A stretch of 64,000 bases of DNA from Pseudomonadales bacterium (GCA_024234215.1 JACKOQ010000006.1:1-64000), one strand, 5' to 3'; counted from the first letter of the stretch, positions 50,560-61,702 are shown. The notes: generated from the letters alone by a model not told the origin. A program made the numbers and translations.

Positions 50560-51552
50560 TCAGGCGGCGTGCAGCAGCGCTACCGCCTCATGCAGCAACC
50601 GGACGTCGTGCCGTCGCCGTGGCCCCTGTTCGCTCAGATGGCGGCGGAAGTGGCGCGCGCCGGGTTGGCCCTGAAACAGGCCCAGCAGATGGCGGGTCAT
50701 CGCATGCAGCGGCACCCCCAGCGTCAACTGCTGTTCGATGTAGGGATGCAGCCGCTGCAGAATCTCCAGACGACTGGCCGGCTCGCCGGCCTGTTGGTAG
50801 ATCCGCTGCTCGGCCTCCAGCAGGATGGCCGGATTGTGGTAGGCCTCGCGACCGATCATGCAGCCATCGACGAAGGCGAGCTGCTCGCTCACCTGATCGA
50901 GCGTTTTCAACCCTCCATTCAGGATGATCTCGAGCTGGGGAAAGTGCTGCTTGAGCCGATGGACCCGCGGGTAGTCGAGTGGCGGAATCTCGCGGTTCTC
51001 CTTTGGACTCAGCCCCTTCAGCCAGGCCTTGCGGGCATGAACGGTGATGCTGCCGACCCCGGTGCGGGCGATGGTCTCGACAAAGCGGCACAGCAGCTCG
51101 AAGGAGTCGGCCTCATCGACGCCGATGCGGATCTTGGCGGTGACCGGAACCTGCACCGCTTCGGCCATCGCCCGCAGGCACTCCTCGACCAGTGTCGGCT
51201 CCTTCATCAGACAGGCGCCGAACCGGCCCGCCTGCACCCGGTCGCTGGGGCAGCCGAGGTTGAGGTTGATCTCGTCATGGCCCCACTGCTCGCCGATGCG
51301 CGCTGCTGCTGCCAGCTCCCGCGGATCACTGCCACCCAGCTGCAACGCCAGCGGATGTTCGGCGGCATCATGGTCGAGAAACCGGGCGGGGTCGCCATGG
51401 CAGAGCGCCGCACTGGTGATCATCTCGGTGTAGAGCAGCAGCCGTGGCGAGAACAGCCGCAGAAAGAAGCGGGCATGGCGGTCGGTGCAACCCATCATCG
51501 GCGCGATGCTGAGGCGACGATCGAGCCTCACGGGCAGAACAGCAGTGGTCAA
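50560..51552 (-). CDS. dusA: tRNA-dihydrouridine(20/20a) synthase
   Basis: About 330 residues. SIAPMMGCTDRHARFFLRL, EINLNLGCPSDRVQAGRFGA (catalytic Cys in NLGCP), HARKAWLKGLSPKENREIPP and ITRH-like MTRHLLGLFQGQPGARHFRR are DusA signatures. It reduces U20 in tRNA with FMN. The upstream frame to 51606 contains a TATAAT promoter (51588-51583), so the start is later; TTG 51552, with GGAAA about 9 nt upstream, is the best candidate, with GTG at VRLDRR a second. Confidence 0.92.
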   Translation of the reverse strand: MTTAVLPVRLDRRLSIAPMMGCTDRHARFFLRLFSPRLLLYTEMITSAALCHGDPARFLDHDAAEHPLALQLGGSDPRELAAAARIGEQWGHDEINLNLGCPSDRVQAGRFGACLMKEPTLVEECLRAMAEAVQVPVTAKIRIGVDEADSFELLCRFVETIARTGVGSITVHARKAWLKGLSPKENREIPPLDYPRVHRLKQHFPQLEIILNGGLKTLDQVSEQLAFVDGCMIGREAYHNPAILLEAEQRIYQQAGEPASRLEILQRLHPYIEQQLTLGVPLHAMTRHLLGLFQGQPGARHFRRHLSEQGPRRRHDVRLLHEAVALLHAA

Positions 51553-51582
51553 GGGCAATTTCCGGGTTGAACAGAGGGCATG

Positions 51583-51588
51583 ATTATA
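51583..51588 (-). promoter_or_regulatory. -10 box of the dusA promoter
   Basis: TATAAT (51588-51583, minus strand). It lies inside the longer open frame and so argues for the downstream TTG start. The -35 match is poor. Confidence 0.5.
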
Positions 51589-51777
51589 GCTGCATGACAT
51601 CGCCACGGTGGTGAAACAGGTCGGCTCCGCACTGGTTTCTTGAAATCAACCATTTGTTTTGAATGGTATTTTGGCAGCGACAGAGGTGACAAGGGCAAGT
51701 CGTGCATGGTATTGATAGCCACGGCGCGCTCTGCGTGCAGTCAGGATTTTCGTTCATTCACCTCAGGAGCAACTCCA

Positions 51778-52257
51778 ATGACACTCAAAGCGGGCGATTC
51801 CATTCCTGCGGCCACCCTCGCCACCATGACCGAGGCCGGCCCCAAGCCACTCACCACCGATGAGATCTTCAAGGGCAAGAAGGTGGTGCTGTTCGCGGTG
51901 CCGGGCGCCTTCACCCCGCTCTGCAGCGGTCAGCACCTGCCCGGCTATGTCAAACTCGCCAAGGAGATCAAGGCCAAGGGGGTCGACACCATTGCCTGCG
52001 TCTCGGTCAACGATGTCTTCGTGATGGGTGCCTGGGGCAAGTCACAGGGTGCCGACGAGATTCTGCTGCTGGCCGATGGCAATGCCGCTTTCACCAAGGC
52101 AATGGGGCTGGAGCTCGACGGTACACCGATGAACCTCGGCATCCGCTCGCAGCGCTATGCGATGATCGTCGACGATGGCGTGATCAAGACGTTGCAGGTC
52201 GAGGAGGGGCGCAACTTCGCCGTCAGCAACGCAGAGTCGATGCTGGCACTGCTGTAA
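51778..52257 (+). CDS. Peroxiredoxin of the Prx5 type
   Basis: 159 residues from ATG 51778 (AGGAG 9 nt upstream). PGAFTPLCSGQHLPGY carries peroxidatic Cys49, DGNAAFTKAMGLELDG and GIRSQRYAMIVDDGVI are Prx5 blocks. Only one other Cys (AC at about 79) is present, so it is likely 1-Cys and glutathione-dependent. A short inverted repeat ACCATT/AATGGT (51649-51667) lies upstream. Reduces organic peroxides. Confidence 0.9.
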   Translation: MTLKAGDSIPAATLATMTEAGPKPLTTDEIFKGKKVVLFAVPGAFTPLCSGQHLPGYVKLAKEIKAKGVDTIACVSVNDVFVMGAWGKSQGADEILLLADGNAAFTKAMGLELDGTPMNLGIRSQRYAMIVDDGVIKTLQVEEGRNFAVSNAESMLALL

Positions 52258-52267
52258 CCCGGCCCCC

Positions 52268-52290
52268 GATGGCGGGCCCTGCCCGCCATC
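52268..52290. terminator. Hairpin between the Prx5 and rhomboid genes (no U-run)
   Basis: GATGGCGGGC (52268-52277) and GCCCGCCATC (52281-52290) form a perfect 10-bp stem with a 3-nt loop, 11 nt after the prx stop and 17 nt before the rhomboid ATG. It may attenuate read-through. Confidence 0.55.
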
Positions 52291-52306
52291 AGCCTGACCC
52301 ACGCGC

Positions 52307-53065
52307 ATGTTCCCGCTCTACGATGAAAACCCTTCGGTCCGGCTGCCGCTGACCACGCTTGCACTGATCATCGGCAATGGCCTGGTCTGGCTGCTGTTGC
52401 AGCAACTCGGCAGCAGCGAGGGGCTGGCGCGCTCGATCTGCCAGCATGGCCTGATTGCGGGCGAACTGCTGCAGCGGGTGCCGCCCGGCAGCAGCTTTGC
52501 GCTCGATGCGCAGTTCCGCTGCGTGCTCGATGGCTCCGGCGGCTGGCTCACGCTGTTCAGTTCGATGTTCATGCATGGCGGCTGGATGCACCTGATCGGC
52601 AACATGTGGTTTCTGTGGGTTTTTGGCGACAATGTCGAAGATGCGATGGGCCACAGCCGCTTTCTGCTCTTCTATCTGCTGTGCGGTCTGGCCGCTGCTG
52701 CGGCGCAGATCGCCACCAATCCGGCCAGCACCGTGCCGATGGTGGGTGCATCGGGCGCGATTGGCGGCGTCATGGGCGCCTATGCCCGGCTCTATCCCAG
52801 AGCGCGCATCCAGATGCTGGTGATTCTCGGCTTCTATGTCACCCGGGTCGCGGTGCCGGCACTCTTCATGCTGGGCTACTGGCTGCTGCTGCAACTGCTG
52901 GGCGCCCTGCCGGCACTCGGCCGCCTGGGGGGCGGGGTGGCCTTCTGGGCCCACATTGGCGGCTTCGCGGCCGGCGTGGTGCTGGCCGGGCCGCTGACGC
53001 GCGCTGACTACCTGCAACAGCATCTGCGCCAACCGCCACGCCGCGGCGCGCGCTACCGCTTTTAG
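52307..53065 (+). CDS. Rhomboid family intramembrane serine protease
   Basis: 252 residues, six to seven helices. SMFMHGGWMHLIGNMWFLWV, GASGAIGGVMGAY (catalytic Ser in GASG) and AHIGGFAAG (catalytic His) form the rhomboid dyad. A longer first extracytoplasmic loop than GlpG is seen. It cleaves membrane proteins within the bilayer; substrates unknown. 19 bp before an MFS gene. Confidence 0.92.
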   Translation: MFPLYDENPSVRLPLTTLALIIGNGLVWLLLQQLGSSEGLARSICQHGLIAGELLQRVPPGSSFALDAQFRCVLDGSGGWLTLFSSMFMHGGWMHLIGNMWFLWVFGDNVEDAMGHSRFLLFYLLCGLAAAAAQIATNPASTVPMVGASGAIGGVMGAYARLYPRARIQMLVILGFYVTRVAVPALFMLGYWLLLQLLGALPALGRLGGGVAFWAHIGGFAAGVVLAGPLTRADYLQQHLRQPPRRGARYRF

Positions 53066-53084
53066 CCGCCACGGAAACCCGCTC

Positions 53085-54374
53085 ATGTCCCTGTTGCACG
53101 CCACATCGCGCTGGCTGCGCTCACCCGTGGTGGCCTGGGCACTCTATGACTGGGCCAACTCGGCCTTCGCGCTGGTGGTGCTGACCACCTTCTTTCCGCT
53201 CTTCTTCAAGACCCACTGGAATGCCGGTGTGCCGGCCGAACTGAGCACCTTTCGCCTCGGCCTCACCAACAGCCTGACCATCGCGCTGGTGGTGGTCAGC
53301 GCGCCACTGCTGGGTGCACTGGCCGACACCGGCAGCGGCAAGAAGCCGCTGCTGACGCTCTTTCTGCTGATCGGTCTGATTGGCACGCTGGGGTTGTGGT
53401 GGTTCGACAGCGGTCCTTGGTGGGTGGCCGCACTGCTGTTCGGACTGGCTTACCTCGGCTTTGCCACCAGCAATGTCTTCTATGACGCGCTGCTGATCGA
53501 TGTGTCGCCCCCCGATCGGCTGGAGTGGAACTCGGCGCTTGGTTTCAGCCTCGGCTACATCGGCAGCAGCCTGCTGTTCATGTTCGACCTGCTGCTGATC
53601 CAGGATCCGCAGCGCTTCGGGCTCGACAGCCAGTCCGAGGCGATTCGCTTCGGCTTTCTGTCGGTGGCGCTGTGGTGGGGCCTCTTCTCGCTTCCGCTGC
53701 TGTGGCGCGTGCATGAGCACCCGCTGCCAGCCCGTGCCGCCGGCCCGCGCATCCGCCAGAGCCTGCAAGCGCTGCGTGCGACCGTGCGGCTGCTGTTCAG
53801 GGAACGCACCATCGGCCTGTTTCTGCTGGCCTACTGGCTCTACATCGATGGCGTCGACACCGTCATCGCCATGGCGGTCGACTATGGCCTGGCGATCGGG
53901 CTCGAGGCCAGCGACCTGCTGCAGGCGATTCTGCTGACCCAACTGGTCGGTTTTCCTGCGGCACTGCTGTTCGGCTGGCTGGCCACGCGCAGTGGCATCC
54001 GGCCCGCGCTCTACATCGGGCTCGCGGTCTACATGCTGGTGACGCTGGGTGGCGCCTGGCTCAACAGTGCATGGCAGTTCTACCTGCTGGCGGTCACCAT
54101 CGGTCTGGTGCAGGGCGGTGTGCAGTCACTGAGCCGGGCCTACTTCGCCAGAGTGATTCCAGCCGAGCGTTCCGGTGAGCTGTTTGGCTTCTACAACATG
54201 ATCGGCAAGTTCGCGGCGGTGCTGGGACCACTGCTGGTCGGACTGACGAGCTGGCTGAGCGGCAGCAACCGGCTGGGGCTGCTGTCACTGCTGCTGCTGT
54301 TCGGCAGCGGCCTCTGGCTGCTGACGCGGTTGCCGGTATTGCCGCCCCCCTCCGGCACCCTCTCGAACGATTAG
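53085..54374 (+). CDS. MFS transporter, UMF1/Atg22-like
   Basis: 429 residues, about 12 helices. ALYDWANSAFALVVLTTFFP at the N-terminus and GALADTGSGKKPLL, then FFA-R-V type YFARVIPAERSGELFGFYNM near the C-terminus are the signatures of the UMF1 (Atg22-like) family. Substrate unknown; yeast Atg22 exports amino acids. 3' end convergent with prfC. Confidence 0.88.
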   Translation: MSLLHATSRWLRSPVVAWALYDWANSAFALVVLTTFFPLFFKTHWNAGVPAELSTFRLGLTNSLTIALVVVSAPLLGALADTGSGKKPLLTLFLLIGLIGTLGLWWFDSGPWWVAALLFGLAYLGFATSNVFYDALLIDVSPPDRLEWNSALGFSLGYIGSSLLFMFDLLLIQDPQRFGLDSQSEAIRFGFLSVALWWGLFSLPLLWRVHEHPLPARAAGPRIRQSLQALRATVRLLFRERTIGLFLLAYWLYIDGVDTVIAMAVDYGLAIGLEASDLLQAILLTQLVGFPAALLFGWLATRSGIRPALYIGLAVYMLVTLGGAWLNSAWQFYLLAVTIGLVQGGVQSLSRAYFARVIPAERSGELFGFYNMIGKFAAVLGPLLVGLTSWLSGSNRLGLLSLLLLFGSGLWLLTRLPVLPPPSGTLSND

Positions 54375-54395
54375 CAGCCGCGCCAGCGGGCGGTC

Positions 54396-55982
<1,587 letters not shown>

Positions 55983-56120
55983 CAGGTCGGGGTTTCACTT
56001 TTGCAGATCGGACCGATCGGGGGCGGCATTCTCGCTGATCACAGGGTTGCGGACAACGCTGCGTGTTGGCCCAGTGGCTTTGGACATGCAGCGAGCTTCA
56101 GTATTGGCCGACGTCCCGGT

Positions 56121-57827
56121 TCAACCACCATTTTGTGGCGTAAAACGTGCCAGAACATGCCCGGCAATGCCTTTGGCAAGCTCTTCCTCGCCAAAGAAAA
56201 CAGCACCAACGCCCTCTTTTCGCAGCATCATCGACTCCTCGTCGCTGTGGGTGCGCAAAACGATTTCAATGGCCGGATTGATGGCATGCGCCGTATCGGC
56301 CATCTGACGCAGGTTGAGCGGATCCGGGGTCGCCACCACCAGCATGACCGCTTCTGCGATATGTGCCTGGATCAGCACCGCCGGATCAGCGGCATTGCCT
56401 GAAATCGCCACGACCCCCTGTGTACGCAGTTTTTCCACCAGTTCACGATTCTGTTCGACCACCACGTAGGGAATGCCGCATGCTTCCAGTACATTGGCAA
56501 TCCGCCTGCCAACCCGGCCATAACCGACCAGAACCACCTGCCCTGTCAGATGGCCCTGTTCAGTGTCTGGCGGCAGTTCGGCACTGGGGTCGATGCGTCG
56601 TTCCAGCTTTCGAGCAAGCACCGAACGCAGGAGAATCCAGTTCCGCATTGGCTCGACCAAGGCGAACAGAAGCGGATTCAAAGCGATGGAGATGAGTGCA
56701 CCGGCCAGCACCAGACTCATGCCTTCGGCTGGCAGCAGCCCCAGCGACAGACCCAGTCCCGCCAGAATGAAGGAGAATTCGCCAATCTGCGCAAGACTGG
56801 CCGAAACAGTCAGCGCAGTGTTCAGCGGATAGCGAAATGCCAGCACGATGGCCAAAGCCGCAATCGATTTACCGACCATGATGATGGCCACGACACCCAG
56901 AACGTGTGCCGGTTGCTGCAGCAGGATCGAGGGTTCGAACAGCATGCCCACCGAAACGAAGAAGAGCACGGAAAACGCATCGCGCAGCGGCAGGGACTCC
57001 TGTGCCGCACGATGGCTGAACTCCGACTCGCGCATGACCATGCCGGCGAAAAAGGCACCCAGGGCAAATGAGACACTGAACAGCGCAGCCGCCCCGTAGG
57101 CAATGCCAATGGCGGTGGCGATGATCGACAGCGTGAACAGTTCACGTGAACCGGTGCGGGAAATCTGCCACAACATCCAGGGCAGTGCCCGCCGGCCAAC
57201 GATCAGCATCAGCGCCAGAAAACCTCCTACCTGCAACAACGTTTCACCGATGGTGATCCACAAAGGATGGGGTGATGCAACTCGAACGACCGACGCCTCC
57301 CCTATGACACCGGCCAGGGGTGGCAACAAGACCAGGACCAGTACAGTGACGAGGTCTTCCACGACCAGCCAGCCCACGGCAATTCGACCATCCATGCTTT
57401 CCAGCACACCACGGGCCTCCAGCGCCTTGAGCAGAACGACCGTGCTTGCACAGGACAATGAGAGACCAAAAATCAGACCAGCTCCCCAGTTCCATCCCCA
57501 CCACCAGGTCACGGCGATGCCGAGAATGGTGGCCAGACTCATCTGCGCGATGGCACCGGGCACAGCGATCGACTTGACCGCCAGCAGATCCTTGAACGAA
57601 AAATGCAGACCGACACCGAACATCAGCAGCATGACCCCGATTTCGGAAAGCTGGGAAGCCAGGTGCACATCGGCAACAAACCCAGGGGTGGCCGGCCCGA
57701 TGAGGATACCTGCCAGCAGATAGCCAACCAGGGCAGGCACTTTGATCCGCTCAGCAAGAAAGCCCAGAATGAGTGCAACGCCAAAACCTGCTGCAAGTGT
57801 GGTGATCAGGGGAATGTTGTGCTCCAT
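56121..57827 (-). CDS. Monovalent cation:proton antiporter-2 with TrkA-N domain (YbaL-like)
   Basis: 568 residues (E. coli YbaL 558). About 12 helices form an Na+/H+-exchanger-type domain (PALVGYLLAGILIGPATPGF, SCASTVVLLKALEARGVL), followed by an RCK/TrkA-N nucleotide-binding domain with VGYGRVGRRIANVLEACGIP. It likely exports K+ or Na+ in exchange for protons, gated by a nucleotide. YbaL proteins lack the KefC-specific partner, which is absent here. GC is lower than in the neighbours. Confidence 0.9.
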   Translation of the reverse strand: MEHNIPLITTLAAGFGVALILGFLAERIKVPALVGYLLAGILIGPATPGFVADVHLASQLSEIGVMLLMFGVGLHFSFKDLLAVKSIAVPGAIAQMSLATILGIAVTWWWGWNWGAGLIFGLSLSCASTVVLLKALEARGVLESMDGRIAVGWLVVEDLVTVLVLVLLPPLAGVIGEASVVRVASPHPLWITIGETLLQVGGFLALMLIVGRRALPWMLWQISRTGSRELFTLSIIATAIGIAYGAAALFSVSFALGAFFAGMVMRESEFSHRAAQESLPLRDAFSVLFFVSVGMLFEPSILLQQPAHVLGVVAIIMVGKSIAALAIVLAFRYPLNTALTVSASLAQIGEFSFILAGLGLSLGLLPAEGMSLVLAGALISIALNPLLFALVEPMRNWILLRSVLARKLERRIDPSAELPPDTEQGHLTGQVVLVGYGRVGRRIANVLEACGIPYVVVEQNRELVEKLRTQGVVAISGNAADPAVLIQAHIAEAVMLVVATPDPLNLRQMADTAHAINPAIEIVLRTHSDEESMMLRKEGVGAVFFGEEELAKGIAGHVLARFTPQNGG

Positions 57828-58010
57828 TCGTGCGTTTGTCTCATTTCAGATCGAAGGCAGGGCCCGGTGGATCGAAGCAGGCTCCCGCTTTAGGGGGTTG
57901 GAGAAGAGACACCACCTTGGATGCGCCGATTCAAAGACCATTTTTCAGGTTGTGCAAGGTCGGGATGGTGCCCGGGTTGCCAGGATCGAAGAGGCGTCAT
58001 GAAGCAAAAT

Positions 58011-58394
58011 TCAACCGGCTGTCTGCAGTGGCGACACCAGCAACTCGGTCTCTTCATGGCTGTAGGGCGGTACGCAGAGACAGAGCAGCACCAGCTCGAC
58101 CTCGCCCGGATTGGTCAACGCATGGGGCACGCCTGCCGGAATGGCGACGGTGTCACCCGGTGTCAGTGCCAGCCGCTGCTCGCCCAACTGCATGAGGCCG
58201 GCCCCCTCGGTCACATGGTAGATCTCCTCGCTGCGCAGATGGCGGTGCAGCAGCGTCGACCCACCCGGCGGCAGCCGCGCCTCGGCCAGGCTCTGCCCCT
58301 GGTTGCCATGCACATCGGGATGCATCAGTTCACGAATGGTGGAGCCATCCTTGGTGACGTAGGGGATGGCGTCGATCCAGCGGGTTCGATTCAT
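58011..58394 (-). CDS. Cupin domain protein
   Basis: 127 residues from ATG 58394. The two cupin motifs are clear: LHRHLRSEEIYHVTEGAG (H-x-H-x3-E) and GDTVAIPAGVPHAL. It binds a metal through these His/Glu residues; reaction unknown. Nineteen bp after the patatin gene, so likely co-transcribed. Confidence 0.88.
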   Translation of the reverse strand: MNRTRWIDAIPYVTKDGSTIRELMHPDVHGNQGQSLAEARLPPGGSTLLHRHLRSEEIYHVTEGAGLMQLGEQRLALTPGDTVAIPAGVPHALTNPGEVELVLLCLCVPPYSHEETELLVSPLQTAG

Positions 58395-58413
58395 GGCGGC
58401 TCCAGTGGAATGG

Positions 58414-59370
58414 TCAGGATGGGTGGCCAAAGCCGGCCAGCGTCTCACGCAGCTCCGGCAACAGGCGGGCAACGCAGGCGCGGCCGATCTCGATCGCCTC
58501 GCTGGCACGGTAAAACTCCAGAATGCCGATCTCGCCAAGCCAGGGGGTCATGACCACCTCGGGCGGATCGCCCGCCATGCGGCTGCGAAAGATGCGCTCC
58601 TGCATGATGTTGAGCGAGATGGCAAGGGTCTCGAACAATCCCGGCATGGCTGGCCTGTCGACCTCGGCTGGCTGTGGAAACAGCAGCGCAGCCCGTTCGC
58701 GCAGCGTGCGCGACAGTGTGTCGAGCAGACTGGTGGAATCGCTCTGCGTCACCTCCCCAGCGGCGGAGGGCGACCACAGCCCGACCTGTCTGCGCCGCAG
58801 CAGTCCTTCGTTCAGACCCACCGCGATCACCACATCGGCGCGCAACACCCGGCAGAGCGAGACCGGCACCGGATTGACCATTCCACCATCGACCAGCCAC
58901 TCGCCATGGCGATGCCAGGGCGGAAAGAGCCCTGGCAGGGCGATCGATGCCCAGACCGCCTCCAGCAGGGAGCCGTGCTGCAACCAGATCTCCTGCCCAT
59001 TCATCAGGTTGGTGGCGACGCTGGCAAAACGCTTCTCCAACGTTTCGATGGCGGTCTGTTCGTCGGCCACATGGTGGATCAGTGCATCACGCAGCCGCGC
59101 AGAATCGGCCACCCCGTTCAGCGACCACTTCAATTCGAAAAAGCGTGCCACATCCCAGCGTGACAGCGAGGTGACCCACTGCTTCAGATCATCCAGTCGG
59201 CCATTGACATAGGCGGCCCCCACCAGCGCGCCGATCGAGCAGCCGGCCACCACTTCGGGCACAATGCCGGCCTCCTCCAGCGCCTCGATGACGCCGATAT
59301 GAGCCCAACCACGGGCGGCACCGGCTCCCAGGGCCAGACCCAGCCGTGGCCTGGTGGACGAATTGAACAT
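58414..59370 (-). CDS. Patatin-like phospholipase (RssA type)
   Basis: 318 residues. GLALGAGAARGWAHIGVIEA is the oxyanion block, AGCSIGALVGAAY holds the nucleophile in GCSIG, and EWLVDGGMVNPVPV holds the catalytic Asp (DGG). It hydrolyses acyl esters of lipids. AAAGG is 5 nt before ATG. Divergent from the LpxR gene 79 bp away, so both could tune envelope lipids. Confidence 0.9.
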   Translation of the reverse strand: MFNSSTRPRLGLALGAGAARGWAHIGVIEALEEAGIVPEVVAGCSIGALVGAAYVNGRLDDLKQWVTSLSRWDVARFFELKWSLNGVADSARLRDALIHHVADEQTAIETLEKRFASVATNLMNGQEIWLQHGSLLEAVWASIALPGLFPPWHRHGEWLVDGGMVNPVPVSLCRVLRADVVIAVGLNEGLLRRRQVGLWSPSAAGEVTQSDSTSLLDTLSRTLRERAALLFPQPAEVDRPAMPGLFETLAISLNIMQERIFRSRMAGDPPEVVMTPWLGEIGILEFYRASEAIEIGRACVARLLPELRETLAGFGHPS

Positions 59371-59449
59371 GGCAACCTTTTACAATTGTCGGAAAATGGC
59401 GCGGCAGACAACGATCGAGCAGCGGCACCCACCGGCAGGAGTGACAGAG

Positions 59450-60535
59450 ATGGGCAGCAGTCGAAACCTTGAACCCTTCACCGGCCGCACGGGCCGACGG
59501 CTGCGACTGGCAACCTTCGCGCTGCTGCTGGCCACGGCAGCTTTGGCCGCCGAACCCGGCAGAGCCACCCCGGAGCCCTGGACAGTCAACTTTTATCTTG
59601 AGAACGATCTTTTCGTCAACACCGACAACGACTACACCAATGGCCTGCGCCTGTCGTTCATCTCACCCGATCTCGACAACTACCTGGATGATCCGACCCT
59701 GCCGCAGTGGGTCAGGGAGATCAACCGTCAACTGGCCTTCATGCATGGCTCGCTGCATGGCGTCGACCGCAATCTGGTGCTCGCGATCGGTCAGGCCATC
59801 TACACCCCTGCCGACCCGGTACCCGCCGGGCTGATCGTCGACGACCGCCCCTATGCCGGCTGGCTCTATGGCATGGTCGGCTATCAGACCAAGAAGCGCG
59901 ACCGGCTCGATTCACTGGAACTGCACCTCGGCGTCGTCGGCCCCGCATCGCAGGCCGAGGCGGCGCAGGATCTGATCCACGGTCTGCGCCACATCGAGAA
60001 GTTCAACGGCTGGCACAATCAGCTCGACAACGAACCCGGGCTGATCGCACTGTACGAGCACAAGGACCGGCTGTTCAGACACCGTCTGCGCGACGGCTTC
60101 GGTGGTGACCTGATCGCCCATGGCGGCATCGCGCTCGGCAACGTCGCCAGCTACCTCAACCTGGGGGGCACATTGCGCCTTGGCCACAACGTGCCGGATG
60201 ACTTCGGCAGTTCACCGATTCGCCCGGGTGGCGACAACAGCGCACCGGGCAGCAGCGCCCGACGCTATCTGAACAGCGACCACGCCTGGGGCAGCCACCT
60301 GTTCGCTTCGGTGGATGGGCGACTGGTCGGCCGCGACATCTTTCTGGATGGCAACACCTTTGAGGAGAGTCACCATGTGCACAAGGAGCGCTTCACCGGC
60401 GATCTTTCGGTCGGTGCCGTGTTTCACTTCCAGCGTTATCGAGTGGTCTTCTCGCGCGTCTTCACGGCTCAAGAGTTCGAAGAGCAGAGGCGCAGCCACT
60501 CCTTTGGCTCGCTGATGCTCTCCTATTTTCTGTAA
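59450..60535 (+). CDS. LpxR-family lipid A 3'-O-deacylase (DUF2219)
   Basis: 361 residues from ATG 59450 (AGGAG 8 nt upstream); the longer frame to 59354 overlaps patatin. A signal peptide (to about ALAAEPG) leads to an outer-membrane barrel: FYLENDLFVNTDNDYTNGLR, DDRPYAGWLYG, RHIEKFNGWHNQLDNEP and the C-terminal YRVVFSRVFTAQEFE, with the N-D-x-T and His-containing active-site blocks of LpxR. It removes the 3' acyl chain from lipid A in calcium-dependent fashion in Salmonella. Confidence 0.88.
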   Translation: MGSSRNLEPFTGRTGRRLRLATFALLLATAALAAEPGRATPEPWTVNFYLENDLFVNTDNDYTNGLRLSFISPDLDNYLDDPTLPQWVREINRQLAFMHGSLHGVDRNLVLAIGQAIYTPADPVPAGLIVDDRPYAGWLYGMVGYQTKKRDRLDSLELHLGVVGPASQAEAAQDLIHGLRHIEKFNGWHNQLDNEPGLIALYEHKDRLFRHRLRDGFGGDLIAHGGIALGNVASYLNLGGTLRLGHNVPDDFGSSPIRPGGDNSAPGSSARRYLNSDHAWGSHLFASVDGRLVGRDIFLDGNTFEESHHVHKERFTGDLSVGAVFHFQRYRVVFSRVFTAQEFEEQRRSHSFGSLMLSYFL

Positions 60536-60549
60536 CCCGTCCCTCGCCT

Positions 60550-61653
60550 TCAGCTCAGCGTCGCCAAGGCCGCCGGGTTGAAGGGCTGGAACTGGTCGAC
60601 CTCGCCGCGGTGCAGCTTGCGCGCCCAGTTCGGGTCGAGCAGCAGTGCCCGGCCAACCGCCACCAGATCGAATTCGCCGTGCTGCATCCGCTCCAGCAAC
60701 TGGTCGATGCCAGCCGTACCAGCACCCTTGCCCATGAACGAGGCGATGAAGTCGTCATCGAGCCCCACGCTGCCGACGGTGATGGTCGGCTTGCCGGTCA
60801 GCTTTTTGGTCCAGCCGGCCAGGTTGAGCTCGGAGCCTTCGAACTCCGGCTGCCAGAAGCGGCGGGTACTGGCATGGAAGATGTCGACACCGGCCCGCGC
60901 CAGTGGCGTCAGAAACTGCTCCAGCTCCTCGGGCGTGTGCGCCAGTTTGGCCTCGTAATCCTGCTGCTTCCATTGCGAGAAGCGCAGGATGATCGGCAGA
61001 TCGGGCCCCACCGCGGTACGGCAGGCCTCGATGATCTCCACCGCGAAACGGGTGCGTTTCAGCAGGCTGCCGCCGTAGGCATCGTCGCGCTGATTGGTCC
61101 CTTCCCAGAAGAACTGATCGATCAGATAGCCATGCGCGCCATGCAGTTCGATGGCATCGAAACCGAGTCGCCGGGCATGGCCCGCCGCCGTGGCAAACTG
61201 TCGGACCACCTGCTCGATCTGTGCGATGCTCATCGGCTGCGCAACCGGCTTGCCCGGTCCAGCCAGACCAGACGGCGAGAGCACCGGCGCATCCGGCTGC
61301 GGGCCGGTGCCGGCCTTGCGTGCAACCCCCTGATGCCACAGTTGCGGCGCGATCTTGCCACCGGCCGCATGGACCGCCTCGACCACCTTGCGCCAGCCGA
61401 CCAGTGACGCCTCTTTGCAGAACGAAGGAATTTTGGGGTCATTGCTGGCACTGGCGTAATCGACCGTGGTGCCCTCGGTGATGATCAGCCCCACCTCGGC
61501 CTCGGCCCGGCGGCGGTAATAGCCCACCACCTCGTCGGTCGGTACGCCATCAGGCGAGTGGCTGCGGGTCATCGGCGCCATGACGATGCGGTTGGGGAGC
61601 TTCAGCGCCTTGAAGCTGAAGGGTGCAAACAGCAGATCATTCACTGGATTCAT
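60550..61653 (-). CDS. Old Yellow Enzyme family NADH:flavin oxidoreductase
   Basis: 367 residues, TIM barrel. PNRIVMAPMTRS, APQLWHQGV and ELHGAHGYLIDQFFWEGTNQ with the YGGS block are OYE signatures; FMN and substrate His are in HGAHGY. It reduces activated alkenes with NAD(P)H. 53 bp after the MBL gene, so they may be co-transcribed. Natural substrate unknown. Confidence 0.92.
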   Translation of the reverse strand: MNPVNDLLFAPFSFKALKLPNRIVMAPMTRSHSPDGVPTDEVVGYYRRRAEAEVGLIITEGTTVDYASASNDPKIPSFCKEASLVGWRKVVEAVHAAGGKIAPQLWHQGVARKAGTGPQPDAPVLSPSGLAGPGKPVAQPMSIAQIEQVVRQFATAAGHARRLGFDAIELHGAHGYLIDQFFWEGTNQRDDAYGGSLLKRTRFAVEIIEACRTAVGPDLPIILRFSQWKQQDYEAKLAHTPEELEQFLTPLARAGVDIFHASTRRFWQPEFEGSELNLAGWTKKLTGKPTITVGSVGLDDDFIASFMGKGAGTAGIDQLLERMQHGEFDLVAVGRALLLDPNWARKLHRGEVDQFQPFNPAALATLS

Positions 61654-61702
61654 CGATCAGCTCCTTCATTCATTCTCGAAGTGGTGTGAAACCGTCGCCG
61701 CT

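Noticed and set aside
51640..51670. OxyR site upstream of the Prx5 gene
   Set aside because: Only a short ACCATT/AATGGT dyad is seen; it does not match the spaced ATAG/CTAT pattern of OxyR.
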